Assembly: GCA_035295665.1 (NCBI GenBank)
Contig: DATGIQ010000224.1
Location: 1 to 24,481 of the forward strand
Length of the DNA: 24,481 bases
Direction of reading: 5' to 3'
Source of the DNA: DATGIQ01 sp035295665
GTDB taxonomy: Bacteria; Planctomycetota; Planctomycetia; Gemmatales; Gemmataceae
Position 1 is the stretch's first letter. Each line of letters begins with the position of its first letter. A program made the position numbers and the translations under genes. The notes beneath the pieces are model-generated. The model worked only from the letters and a program-made list of their open reading frames with translations. It did no database searches and was not told the DNA's origin. This document shows positions 7,717 to 17,200 of the stretch, in pieces.

Positions 7717-8921
7717 TTCGGAAGCCGCCGTACTTCATGCTGCCATCCTTGTTCTGGCCGGTCCCCATGATCCATCCCATGCCGCATTCGAGTCCTGTAC
7801 CGATCGCGCGTTTGCAACGGACATTCCTGGTGTGCTTGACGGCCATCGTCCTGGGCATAGCCGGGGGATTGTCCTCCCCGGCGCTCGGCCAGGCGCTTGC
7901 CCCGGCGCCGATATCTGGGCCAGTGCAGAGCGCAAGCATCCTGCTGGCGCAAACCGCCGCCAAGAAGACCAACTGGGCACTGTGGGTGGGGATCGGCGGC
8001 GGTGTTGTCGTTATCGTGGCGGTCCTCATCGCGGTCGTCATTACGCGCAAGCCTCCGCCCGCTCCACAAGCGACTTCCCCCGATGTCATCGGTGGCTACA
8101 AGATGCAAAAAGCGATGGCGACCGGCCACACCAGCCAGGTGTACGAAGTGGTCGAGATGGCCAGCGGCCGGCATTTTGCCATGAAGATGTTATTGCCGGA
8201 GAAAGCTCGCGATTCCGAACATCGCCGACTGCTTTTCCACGAGGCGGAAGTCGGCTTGAAGCTTGCTCATCCCAACGTCATCAAGATTCTCAAGGTCGTC
8301 CGGGATGCAAAGAATCCCTATTTCGTGATGGAGTTTTTCCCAGCTGGTAACCTGGAGTTCCGCATCCAAAACAAGAAATGGGATTTTATCAAGGAGAAGG
8401 CCCACAGCATTCTCAAACAGACGGCGACAGGCCTGGCGTACATGAACGCCAGCGGCTGGGTCCACCGCGATATCAAGCCGGCGAATATCATGGTGAACAG
8501 CGCCGGCGAAGTGCGGATCATCGACTTTGCCCTGGCGCAGCGGATCTCCAAGGGCGGGTTGTTCCAGCGCAAGGGCCAAGCCGCCGGGACCCGCAGTTAC
8601 ATGTCGCCGGAACAGATCCGTGGGAAGCCACTCGACGGCCGAGCCGACATCTATAGCTTCGGAGCCAGCGTGTACGAGATGATCACCGGCCGGCCACCGT
8701 TCCGAGCCAACACACCCATGGAGCTGCTCCGCAAGCACTTGACCGAAAAGCCCGATTCTCCGCAGGTTCACAACCCCGAGGTCACCGACGAGTTCGCCGC
8801 GCTGGTGCTGCGCATGCTGGCAAAAGACAAGAAGGATCGACCCAAGGATTTTCATGAGATCCTGATGAAGCTGCAAAACGTGAAGATCTTCAAAGGCGAG
8901 GTCGCGCAAAAGACCGAGTGA
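7713..8921 (+). CDS. Membrane Hanks-type Ser/Thr protein kinase with DFA in place of DFG
   Basis: The protein has 402 residues. Two hydrophobic segments lie near residues 30-50 and 88-113, so a short 35-40 residue stretch may be extracytoplasmic with the kinase in the cytoplasm. The kinase domain covers about 128-392. The catalytic Lys is K158 in FAMKML, with E177 as the candidate helix-C Glu. HRDIKPAN lies at 251-258 with D253 as base and N258. The metal-binding motif is D271-F272-A273, where DFG is expected. SPEQIRG and the D-x-Y-S-F-G motif are intact. The glycine loop (ATGHTSQVY) is degenerate. Because D271 is kept, activity is still plausible. GTG 7713 was chosen because GAGGA (7702-7706) is well spaced and it overlaps the fpr stop by 4 bp; ATG 7737 is an alternative. 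The kinase-after-membrane order is the reverse of most bacterial Hanks kinases. Its target is unknown; fpr or accA would be guesses. Confidence 0.88.
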   Translation: MIRKPPYFMLPSLFWPVPMIHPMPHSSPVPIARLQRTFLVCLTAIVLGIAGGLSSPALGQALAPAPISGPVQSASILLAQTAAKKTNWALWVGIGGGVVVIVAVLIAVVITRKPPPAPQATSPDVIGGYKMQKAMATGHTSQVYEVVEMASGRHFAMKMLLPEKARDSEHRRLLFHEAEVGLKLAHPNVIKILKVVRDAKNPYFVMEFFPAGNLEFRIQNKKWDFIKEKAHSILKQTATGLAYMNASGWVHRDIKPANIMVNSAGEVRIIDFALAQRISKGGLFQRKGQAAGTRSYMSPEQIRGKPLDGRADIYSFGASVYEMITGRPPFRANTPMELLRKHLTEKPDSPQVHNPEVTDEFAALVLRMLAKDKKDRPKDFHEILMKLQNVKIFKGEVAQKTE

Positions 8922-8936
8922 AGCGAGGATGGTGTG

Positions 8937-9920
8937 ATGGCTTCCCAGCGGCTGCCGTTCGAGAAAGAGATTGGGGAGATGGAGGAACTGCTGGCCAAGC
9001 TCGAGGCCGACGGCGGAAGCAGCGAAGAAATTCGCCGTATGCGCCGCGAACTCATCAACCTCATTCGGAAGAAGTACAGCAACTTGACCCCCTGGGAAAC
9101 GGTCCAGGTCGCCCGCTTCAGCGATCGGCCACAAACCGTTGACTACATCGACCTCATTTTTGATGAGTTCGTGGAGCTCCACGGCGATCGGGCCATTGGT
9201 GATGACCGGGCGTTGCGGACCGGCTTCGCCCGGCTGGCGGATCACCGCGTGATGCTGATTGGCCACCAAAAGGGGCATACGCTCAAGGAGAAGAGCGAGT
9301 GCCTGTACGGTTGTGCTCACCCGGAGGGTTATCGAAAGGCCCTGAACCGCATGCGTGTGGCAGCGAAATTTCATCTGCCGATCATCACGCTGATCGATAC
9401 GCCGGGCGCTTATCCGGGCATCGGCGCCGAGGAACGCGGCCAGGCACAGTTGATCGCCAACAATTTGTTGGAAATGTCGCAGCTGCCGACGCCGATCATT
9501 TGTGTGGTGATCGGAGAAGGGGGCTCCGGAGGCGCGCTCGGCATCGGCATTGGCGACCGGGTCAGCATGCTCGAACATGCCTACTATTCTGTGATCAGTC
9601 CGGAAGGCTGTGCCGGCATTTTGTGGAAGGTAGCCACCGAAGAGACCAAGCCGTTGGCGGCGCAGGCGCTCAGACTCACCAGCAAGGATTTGGCGCGCCT
9701 GGGCGTCATTGACGATGTCATCCCCGAGCCGCTTGGCGGTGCGCATCGGGATCACCGCGAGATGGCCAACACCCTCAAGACCTATCTGTTGCGATACCTC
9801 CGTGAGCTGCGCAACGTCCCAACCGACGATCTGCTGGAGCAGCGCTATCAGAAGTTTCGGCGGATCGGCGTATTCGTTGAAGAAGCGGAGAGTGACGTTA
9901 GCAGGGATGGCAACCAGTGA
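8937..9920 (+). CDS. accA: Acetyl-CoA carboxylase carboxyltransferase subunit alpha
   Basis: AccA, with AccD, transfers the carboxyl group from carboxybiotin to acetyl-CoA, producing malonyl-CoA, the first committed step of fatty-acid synthesis in the cytoplasm. The protein has 327 residues, close to the family's ~320. An N-terminal coiled region is followed by the crotonase-fold core. TPGAYPGIGAEERGQ and the oxyanion-hole segment GEGGSGGALGIG starting at G193 are diagnostic. The C-terminal APPLG-type region is represented by VIPEPLGGAHRD. The start is ATG 8937, with GAGGA (8925-8929) 7 nt upstream; the GTG at 8934 directly before it is less well placed. The gene follows the kinase by 15 bp and is probably in the same transcript. 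accD is not in the window, which is common in bacteria where the subunits are unlinked. Confidence 0.95.
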   Translation: MASQRLPFEKEIGEMEELLAKLEADGGSSEEIRRMRRELINLIRKKYSNLTPWETVQVARFSDRPQTVDYIDLIFDEFVELHGDRAIGDDRALRTGFARLADHRVMLIGHQKGHTLKEKSECLYGCAHPEGYRKALNRMRVAAKFHLPIITLIDTPGAYPGIGAEERGQAQLIANNLLEMSQLPTPIICVVIGEGGSGGALGIGIGDRVSMLEHAYYSVISPEGCAGILWKVATEETKPLAAQALRLTSKDLARLGVIDDVIPEPLGGAHRDHREMANTLKTYLLRYLRELRNVPTDDLLEQRYQKFRRIGVFVEEAESDVSRDGNQ

Positions 9921-10021
9921 ACCAGGATGGAAAGGACAGCGGCCATGCGATCCGCCTCCCGCTTCCTGGCCGAGGTTGCGCACAGCACCGGAAGCCAGCC
10001 AGCACGCGATTCCGTCCAGGC

Positions 10022-11419
10022 TCAGGGTTTTTCAGTAGCAGAGGATGGGGAGACGTTGATCGCTGCTTCGGCGGCAATCCGGCGGTGAAAGGCCGCCAGC
10101 GGATGGTTACCCTCTTTCTCGTAATACTCGGCCAAAGCTGAGTGCGTCGGTGTGTGATAGGGGTCTTCGCGCAAGGCGCTCCCAAGCCAGCGGAGACCAT
10201 CGTCTTTGAGGCCATTGCGAAGAAGGATCGTTCCCGCTTCGCACCGCAAGGACGCATCGTGTGGCTTCAGCGCGACCGCCCGCCCGAGCTCGTCCATGCG
10301 ATTCATGTCCTTTTCGATCTGGGCACGCTGGACGGCGAGAGCGCGGGCTTCCTCTTTTTTACCGCGGCCCTGTAGGCAGAGGTAGAGGTTGTAGTTCGCC
10401 AATGCATCATGGGGCGCGCGCTGGACAGCGGACCGGAAAAGACGCTCCGCTTCGTCCATCTGCCCCTCTTCCAAGGCTAGCTTGCCGCGTTCGATCAGGG
10501 CCGGGATGTAGTCGGGGTGCTCCGCCAAGAGGCCGTCGATCAATTGTCGGGACTCGTCGGGAGCACCCAGGGCCTTTCGGCACTGAGCCCACCCAAGGGT
10601 CAGCGCCGGGTTGCTTACCTGGCGCCGCCGCAGCAGATCGAACTGCTCGACCGCTGCGGCCGGGCCCGACAAGCGCAGCAGCATCTCGGCCACGCGCTGG
10701 CGGACCTTATCGTTTTCGGGAGCCAGTACCAGAACTCGTTGATAATCCTTCAGCGCGCCGGCGTCGTCATTCAGGCGCGCCAGGATCCAGGCACGCCACA
10801 GCAAGGCCTGGATATCTTCTTGGCGCGTCAGCCAAGTATTGAGGCACTGGAGCGCCTCGGCCAGACGATAGGACTGTAGGTATGCCTTGACCAGTGCTTC
10901 CAGAATCAGCGCGCTGTCCGGATGGTTCTCCTTGATCCACGATTGGAGCATCTGCTCCACCGTATGGCCCGTGGTGCCATCCTGCACGAGCATGTTCAAA
11001 GCGCCGGCTTGCGCACGGAGGAGGTTTTGTTCGAGATTGAGTAGCTCGGTCAGTCCACCGAGCTCGGCGTACTTGGCCAAGTGCTCTTCGACCTCGTAAT
11101 AGGAGCCATCATAACGTACACTCCCAGCCGTCAGGCAAGCCCCCGGTCCGTCCACTCCTCCGGGCAGCAGGGGGAATATCGACCGCCGGTCAATCCGTGC
11201 CGCCAGGAGCTGCACTTCGGGTTTGTTCGGCCGGGCGTTCAAGCACCAGGCGATGTGCGTCTTCGCCTCGATAAAGTCGCGCTGTTGCATGGCCTGCTCC
11301 GCGGCGCGCAAATGGTAGTCAGCCCCCCAAGACCAGTCGTAGAGGAAGTAGCCCGCCCAGGCGAAGCTCAGCACGCTCACGGCCACCAAGGTGAATACGG
11401 CAAGACGTTTCTTCATCAT
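10022..11419 (-). CDS. Membrane-anchored TPR repeat protein
   Basis: The protein has 465 residues. A short basic N-terminus (MMKKR) and one hydrophobic segment (about 8-28) form a signal anchor. The rest is helical repeat. Several TPR units can be recognised by the spaced A/L/G/Y/A/P pattern, for example LWRAWILARLNDDAGALKDY, AERLFRSAVQRAP and LRWLGSALREDPYHTPTHSA. The TPR array therefore probably projects into the periplasm as a protein-protein scaffold. It is divergent from the CRTAC1 gene. In planctomycetes and acidobacteria, TPR proteins and FG-GAP/UnbV proteins are often neighbours (family knowledge), and a functional pairing is plausible. ATG 11419 or 11416 can serve as start, with AGGTAG just upstream. 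A near-consensus promoter lies about 30 bp upstream. No catalytic motif is seen. Confidence 0.8.
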   Translation of the reverse strand: MMKKRLAVFTLVAVSVLSFAWAGYFLYDWSWGADYHLRAAEQAMQQRDFIEAKTHIAWCLNARPNKPEVQLLAARIDRRSIFPLLPGGVDGPGACLTAGSVRYDGSYYEVEEHLAKYAELGGLTELLNLEQNLLRAQAGALNMLVQDGTTGHTVEQMLQSWIKENHPDSALILEALVKAYLQSYRLAEALQCLNTWLTRQEDIQALLWRAWILARLNDDAGALKDYQRVLVLAPENDKVRQRVAEMLLRLSGPAAAVEQFDLLRRRQVSNPALTLGWAQCRKALGAPDESRQLIDGLLAEHPDYIPALIERGKLALEEGQMDEAERLFRSAVQRAPHDALANYNLYLCLQGRGKKEEARALAVQRAQIEKDMNRMDELGRAVALKPHDASLRCEAGTILLRNGLKDDGLRWLGSALREDPYHTPTHSALAEYYEKEGNHPLAAFHRRIAAEAAINVSPSSATEKP

Positions 11420-11449
11420 GTGCTACCTGGCGAATCGGCAGGTGTTTTT

Positions 11450-11478
11450 ATTAGACCCTGCTCTGTCCTGGATGGCAA
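11450..11478 (-). promoter_or_regulatory. Sigma-70-type promoter for the TPR gene
   Basis: On the minus strand TTGCCA (11473-11478) is separated by 17 bp from TCTAAT (11450-11455), each matching 5 of 6 consensus bases. The predicted transcription start near 11443 would leave a leader of about 24 nt before ATG 11419. The -35 hexamer lies within the left arm of an inverted repeat. Confidence 0.55.
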
Positions 11479-11497
11479 GTCACTCATCCCTTGCCAT
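11472..11497. promoter_or_regulatory. Inverted repeat overlapping the -35 box (operator candidate)
   Basis: ATGGCAAG (11472-11479) and CTTGCCAT (11490-11497) form a perfect 8-bp inverted repeat with a 10-bp spacer, about one helical turn plus. It covers the -35 of the TPR promoter and sits between the two divergent genes, where a dimeric regulator could control one or both. Confidence 0.4.
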
Positions 11498-11581
11498 TGA
11501 CGGATGCGAGTAGTTGTCCCAGCTGGGGAACGCTATACTGGTGGGTTAGAACGGCAGCCTGACATGACAGTGGAGGGGACC

Positions 11582-14110
11582 GTGACCATCCGGGAGAGCC
11601 CGAAGTGGCCCTGGGCTTGTGCGGCAGTACTGGCAGTTGCCGGCATTGCCGCGGCCGTTCACTGGGTTGGTTTTCTCCATTCGCCCGCTTCCTCGCGCTG
11701 GCCGACCGTCACGGCCAATCCCAATGGGATCGCGGTCCCTGCCGCGCCGACCATCCCTGCTACGGCGGGGACGTTGGGACTTGTTCTAGATGATAGCGAA
11801 CGTGAATACATCTGGAATATTGAGCACCACGGCCTCATACTGAGCCGGCATGGCTTTTCGCGCTTCGCCGATGCCCTGAGTCGCGGCGATCAAGAGGGTT
11901 TGCGAAACCTGCTGGCGACGGGCTTCGGCGGGCCGGTCTCGAGCAGCTCCCGCGAAGTGCGACTGGCGGCGGAGTTTGCCCAAGTGTTGCGGCAGGAGTA
12001 TGCCGGCGAGGCGGTGTCCGTCGGACCGACCGATCCGGCACAATTCCTGGCGCGGCTCATGGAATATCGACGGCGGTTCGGTAGCAAGCCGCCGAAAGTC
12101 AAACTCGCCTTGATGGCCCTGCACCCTGCGGAACGCGAACAGCACCATGGTTGCTGGTGTGGCACCTGTCAATTGCGTATGTGGGGTGAGACGGAGCAGG
12201 GGGGACCCGGCGAGGTCGTACTTTATCTCGCGTTCCAAACGATCCAGCCGGCCGAAGACGCCTTGGCCAGGGGCCATTGGCTTCTGTCTTGTGTGATTAC
12301 CCAGAGTCAGGTGGCTCAGGCGCCGGCGTATCTGATGCACGAAGTGACGGCCGAGCGCGGCATCGACCCTGGCGATTTTCACGACAACTGGCCGACGCAT
12401 GGCACAAAAACCACGACCGGCGGTGTCTACCTGTGCGATTACGATCGGGACGGCATCCTCGACATGCTCATCACTGACCTCAACCGGCACGCGCTGTACA
12501 AAGGGCTGCCCGGTGGCACATTCAAGGATGTGACGGTCGACGTGGGGCTGCCATTGGCCCTGCCCGAGCTTCCGGGCGTGGCGGTCATGGCGGCCTTCGT
12601 CGATCTCGACGGTGATGGTTGGGAAGATCTCATCCTGGGCGGCCGCGTCTACCGCAATGAGGCGGGCCGGCGTTTTGTGGATTACACGCAGCGCACCAAC
12701 TTGCGTCTGCCCCGAGACGCTGCCGGCATCGCGATCGCCGATTACGACCGTGATGGCCGCGTCGATCTCTATGTCACCCGACCGGGCAAGGACAAGGCGG
12801 ATTCCTGGCTGGACGGCAAGAGCGGCGATCCGAAAGGGAACCAACTGTGGCGGAATAAAGGTAACTGGCAGTTCGAGGATGTGACGAGCGCCAGCGGTAC
12901 CGATGGCGGCCAGCGGTCGACCGGCGCAGCCGTCTGGCTCGATGCCAATAACGACGGCTGGCCGGACCTGTACGTCATCAATGAGTTCGGTAACGGCGTT
13001 CTCCTCCTGAACCAGGGGGATGGGACGTTCCGGGCGCAGCTCATCGTCGATGGTCCCGGCGATTTCGGATCGATGGGGGTGACGTGTGGCGATATCGACA
13101 ACGACGGCAACATTGACCTGTACGTGGCCAACATGTACTCGAAGGCAGGCAGCCGGGTGATCGGCAACCTGAAGCCCGGGATTTATCCCGCAGACATCAT
13201 GGCCAAGATGCGTCGGTTCGTAGCCGGCAGCCAATTGTACCGGAACTTGGGAACGGGAAGCGGGGAGCATCCAGCCCCAAGCATTCCCCGTTATGAGCCG
13301 CTCGCCAAGCAGTACCAGCTAGCCAGCATCGGCTGGGCCTACGGTGCGGCCCTGGTGGATCTCGACAACGACGGCTGGCTCGATCTGTACGCGACCTGTG
13401 GCTTCATTAGTCAGTCGCGCACCGAGCCAGACGGCTGAAACTGCGTGTGGTTGGCTGTCGTGTCACAGCCGAACAAACGCGGCGCCCGAGTGCCGGCCCC
13501 GAATAAGCTGGACAGCAGTCTCGGCGAGTTCTGGGTCGAGAACCCGTGGGACATTATCCAGAATGGCCATAATCTCAGCTGCTACGAGCGCAAACGGGTC
13601 TTCCTGAATGTCCCCGGTGACATCCATGGGCGAGATTTCCTGGACATCAGTGCGCTCACGGGAGCCGACAATGACAGCGATGGCCGGTCCGTGGTCGCCG
13701 GCGATTTTCGGAACAATGGCCAACTTGATCTCGTCGTTCGGCAGGTAGGGGGTGGACCCGTTGTGCTCTATGAGAACCATTTCCCGAGACGACATTACCT
13801 GGAAGTCTCGCTGCGCGGAACCAGAAGCAACCGCTTGGGCATTGGGACTCGCCTCGTTGCCGAAGTTCAAGGCCGGCAGCTGGTGCGCGAGCAGTATCCG
13901 CTGAACAGCTACCGTTCGCAGATGCCGAACATCGTTCACTTCGGATTGGGAGACGCCACGTCCGTGGAACGGCTGACGATTCTGTGGCCGTCCGGCGTTC
14001 GCCAGGTGCTGACGGACCTGGCGGTAGATCGGCATATCATCGTGGAAGAGGGTAGGGCAGGCGAAGAAGCTGTCGAGACGATTCAACCAGGCCGAACCAT
14101 CGTGCCGTGA
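11582..14110 (+). CDS. CRTAC1-like FG-GAP/VCBS and UnbV/ASPIC protein with one in-frame UGA (candidate selenoprotein)
   Basis: This is one reading frame of 842 codons with a single internal UGA at codon 619. GTG 11582 was chosen for its GGAGG (11572-11576) 5 nt upstream; ATG 11504 and 11564 are longer alternatives. A signal anchor occupies about 11-32. A Cys cluster C191-W-C193-G-T-C196 follows. From about 281 come FG-GAP/VCBS calcium-loop repeats: DYDRDGILD, DLDGDGWED, DYDRDGRVD, DANNDGWPD, DIDNDGNID, DLDNDGWLD, and DFRNNGQLD after the UGA. Residues ~757-830 are a UnbV/ASPIC domain with HFGLGD and LTILWPSG. The frame resumes at N-C-V-W-L-A-V-V directly after the UGA, with sequence expected for the family, so it is not a frameshift. 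The options are Sec insertion, readthrough, a nonsense allele or a sequencing error. If UGA stops translation, the product is 618 residues without the UnbV domain. It is probably extracytoplasmic, of unknown role, beside a TPR partner. Confidence 0.85.
13436..13480 (+). promoter_or_regulatory. In-frame UGA plus SECIS-like hairpin in the CRTAC1 gene
   Basis: UGA (13436-13438) is followed by AAC TGC, giving U-N-C if read as Sec. The 38-nt segment 13443-13480 folds into a stem of 14 pairs (one G-U) with two G-A mismatches. The apical part pairs 13453-13458 with 13465-13470. The 6-nt loop CGUGUC begins 20 nt after the UGA and has G in its first two positions, within the range known for bacterial SECIS elements. 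The structure is seen; its function is inferred. Confidence 0.45.
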
Positions 14111-14281
14111 CCGCCGAAACAAGCCCGACAAACGAGTTCTCAGATTTTGCTTGCAATGGGTTCCGCCGCATAGTAGCGTCGTGCAAAACAATTAGCTCAG
14201 CCGCGAGCCTTCGCGATGAACCGAAGAGAGCACGGGCTTGGCTTTATCTACCGAATTCTCTCTTTCGTGGAGGAGTTGGCC

Positions 14282-17200
14282 ATGCGTCGTTGCGCCCCCT
14301 CTCGCCTCAGGTCCAAACACCGCTTGGTCTCACACCGCCTTAAGTTGGAGGAACTCGAGAGTCGTCTTCCGCCTGGGGACATGATTGGTCTTACCGGGAC
14401 GGCACTATGGGGGCTGAGCCTGGGCGTAGAAGGACGCGGGCTCCGGCCCACCCCGCTTGCCATTACACAAGCGCCCCTCTTCCGCCGCCAGAACATCGAT
14501 TCGGCCATCGCACGGTTTGCGCCGTCTTCCACGAGTACGCAGATCTCCTTCGTGCCCAGCTCTCGAACCGCGACTTACCCACAGAGCATTGTGACTCCGG
14601 CACGTGGAGTCGAGCAACATTTGGCTGATCAGGATATCTTCGATTGCGCGTTGCCCACTCCTTTCGATGCTTCCCGACCAGCGCATCGCAATCCACGAGT
14701 TCTGTCGCAGGAAGGTTTGGGGCACGCCAACCAAACCGACTTGATGCGCGGTCCGATGTCCGAAGGAGGCGGTGGTGGATCGCGACTGGCAAGCTCCGCG
14801 GAACCGATACCCCAACCGCCCGGTTCGATGGCCTCTGGCAACTTTCCTCTCATGAGCGCCCCCGCGGCAACTCCGAATACCCAGACCAAGACTGCGACGT
14901 CAAGCACGATGCCGGCGCCGGCTAACCCCGCCGGCAATGTTATGCCCCCCGGACAGGGAATGCCTTTGCCCAACAACGGCATGCCGCTGGGCGGCAGCAT
15001 CCACCCCGACATGCCGGAGTCGACGACGCCGCCGATGACGCCGACCTGAAAGGATTGCGAGGAAGGGGGCCCGGTCCAGGGCTCCAACGGTGAACCGAGC
15101 CAAAGCGATTGCGCCTCCAGTGCGCCGGTGCGTTACTTCGATGGCACGGCGGTCCTGCACGCCACCGATTTGACCTCCGACGGATTTGGCGTGCCCTGGA
15201 GCCAAACGCGGAGTTGGAGCAACGCTCCCGGCTATGCCGCGGTTGCGTTACCAAACTATGGCGGCCAGCCTCTGAACTACAACGGCAATGGCTGGGTCGA
15301 TACGCAACTGCCGTTCATCGAGACGAACAACAACTACCAGACGGCCATTGTGATCCTCAGCGGCACCAATGCCTTATTCTTCGACAATAACAACGGCACT
15401 TGGACGCCGCACTTTTTCACCCAGGACCAGCTATTTGGTAATCCCCGGGATCCCCACGGCGAATTGCTTCTCACGGATACAGCCGGGGACCAGATCCACT
15501 TCTACGGTTGGTTTGACGTTGGCCAAGAAACTCCCGGCAGTTCGCGCTGGGGCCGGTTCAAGTCGATGACGGATGCCAACGGCGATACCACGACCGTAAC
15601 CGGCTGGACGGCCGATGGCAAACCCACCGAAATTATCCGCAGCACGCCGCCCGGGCAAAGTCCTGCAGCCACCGAATCCTGGCTGTACCGCTATGTGCCT
15701 TCGGGCGTCAATCAGGGCTTGTTGGCCAACGTGACTCTGCGCCGACTCGGGGCCGACGGCACCTGGACTGTCGTTCGCCAGGTGGACTATACCTACTACG
15801 ACACCGGCGAGGCGCACGGCAACCGCAACGACTTGAAGACGGCCATTGTCCGCGACGCGGCCGGCAACGCTCTGGATACCAGTTATTATCGCTATTACCC
15901 GGATGTGGTGGGGTTCGACGGTCTCCAATACGTGTTCAGCTCGGATTCGTTCGCCCGCCTGTCCGCCGCCGTGGGCGATCCCTTCGCGGCCAGCGATGCG
16001 CAAGTTGCTCCCTATGCCGACCACTACTACGCGTACGATGCTCAGGGCCGCGTGACCAAAGAAGTGGCCCAGGGGACGAGCTGCTCCTGTGCCGACACGG
16101 CCGGCCAGGGAACGTACACGTACAGCTATTTCGGCAATAACAATCCGACCGACTACAACATCTGGCAATCCCGCACCATCGAGACCCTGCCGGACAACAG
16201 CCTCACGTTCGTCAGCCGCAATATTGTCTACAGCAACGGCTACGGCGAGACCATGCTCAAAGTCTACGAGAGCGGCACTCCCGGCCAGACGCAGCAATGG
16301 GATACCTTCTACGAATACGATAACGCTGGCCGGCCCATTCTCAAGGCGAATCCCTCCGCGGTGACCGGCTACGATGAGAGCAAACCAGATCTGCTCAACA
16401 ACGTGGGCGGGCATTTTCAGTACCTGCAAGACCACCAGGGCGAGATCGAGCTTACCGACTACTATGCCGCGACCACGGCCACCGAAACGACGCCCGGCGG
16501 CGCAACCGGTTACGTGCAGGACACGAAGCTCGAGCAAGGGCAACTCGGCACGCCGATCTTACAAACCAGCAATCAGTACTATGCGCATTCAGGCGGCAAA
16601 GTGGACGTCCAGGTCGTGACGCCGGGCGGAGTTTCCGCCATTTCCCCGGCGGATCAGTTTACTTACGAGGCCGGTCAGCCACCGACCGTGACAGGGTTCA
16701 ATGTCTCTTCCGATTCTCAGGTCGGTGGTGATCGCGTGACGATCTTCGGCTCCGGTTTCACGGGCGCCACGGGCGTTTTGTTTGGTGGGACATATTCTAG
16801 CGGTGGTACACCTGTGTCGGACACCGCGCTGATCGTGAACACCCCGAGTCATGCGCCGGGAGTGGTGGATGTGCAGGTCGTCACCCCCGCAGGGATCTCG
16901 GCAATCTCCCCGGCCGACCAGTTCACTTACGTAACACCTGCTCCGCCGGTCATCACCGGGATCGCGCCTGCGGAGGGGCTTACCGCGGGGGGTGGTACAG
17001 TAACCATCATCGGCAGCGGTTTACGGGGCGTCACGGCCGTATCCTTTGGCGACGCGGTGGAACACCTCTTAGGGTCGGGGACTGGCGACTCCATTACGAT
17101 CCGGACTCCGAGCCATGATGTCGGCGTCGTGGACGTGACGGTGACGACGCCGGGAGGGACCTCGGCCATCACGCCCGCAGACCAGTTCAGCTATGTGACG

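Noticed and set aside
8190..9983. 597-codon open frame on the minus strand
   Set aside because: It lies opposite the kinase and accA, both unmistakable families. Long antisense frames are expected in GC-rich DNA.
11786..13270. 494-codon open frame on the minus strand
   Set aside because: It is antisense to the FG-GAP repeats; its apparent repeats mirror the DxDxDG codons.
13436..14110. Treating the sequence after the UGA as a separate 221-codon gene
   Set aside because: It has no ribosome site or plausible start before the conserved sequence, and it continues the upstream frame and domain order exactly.
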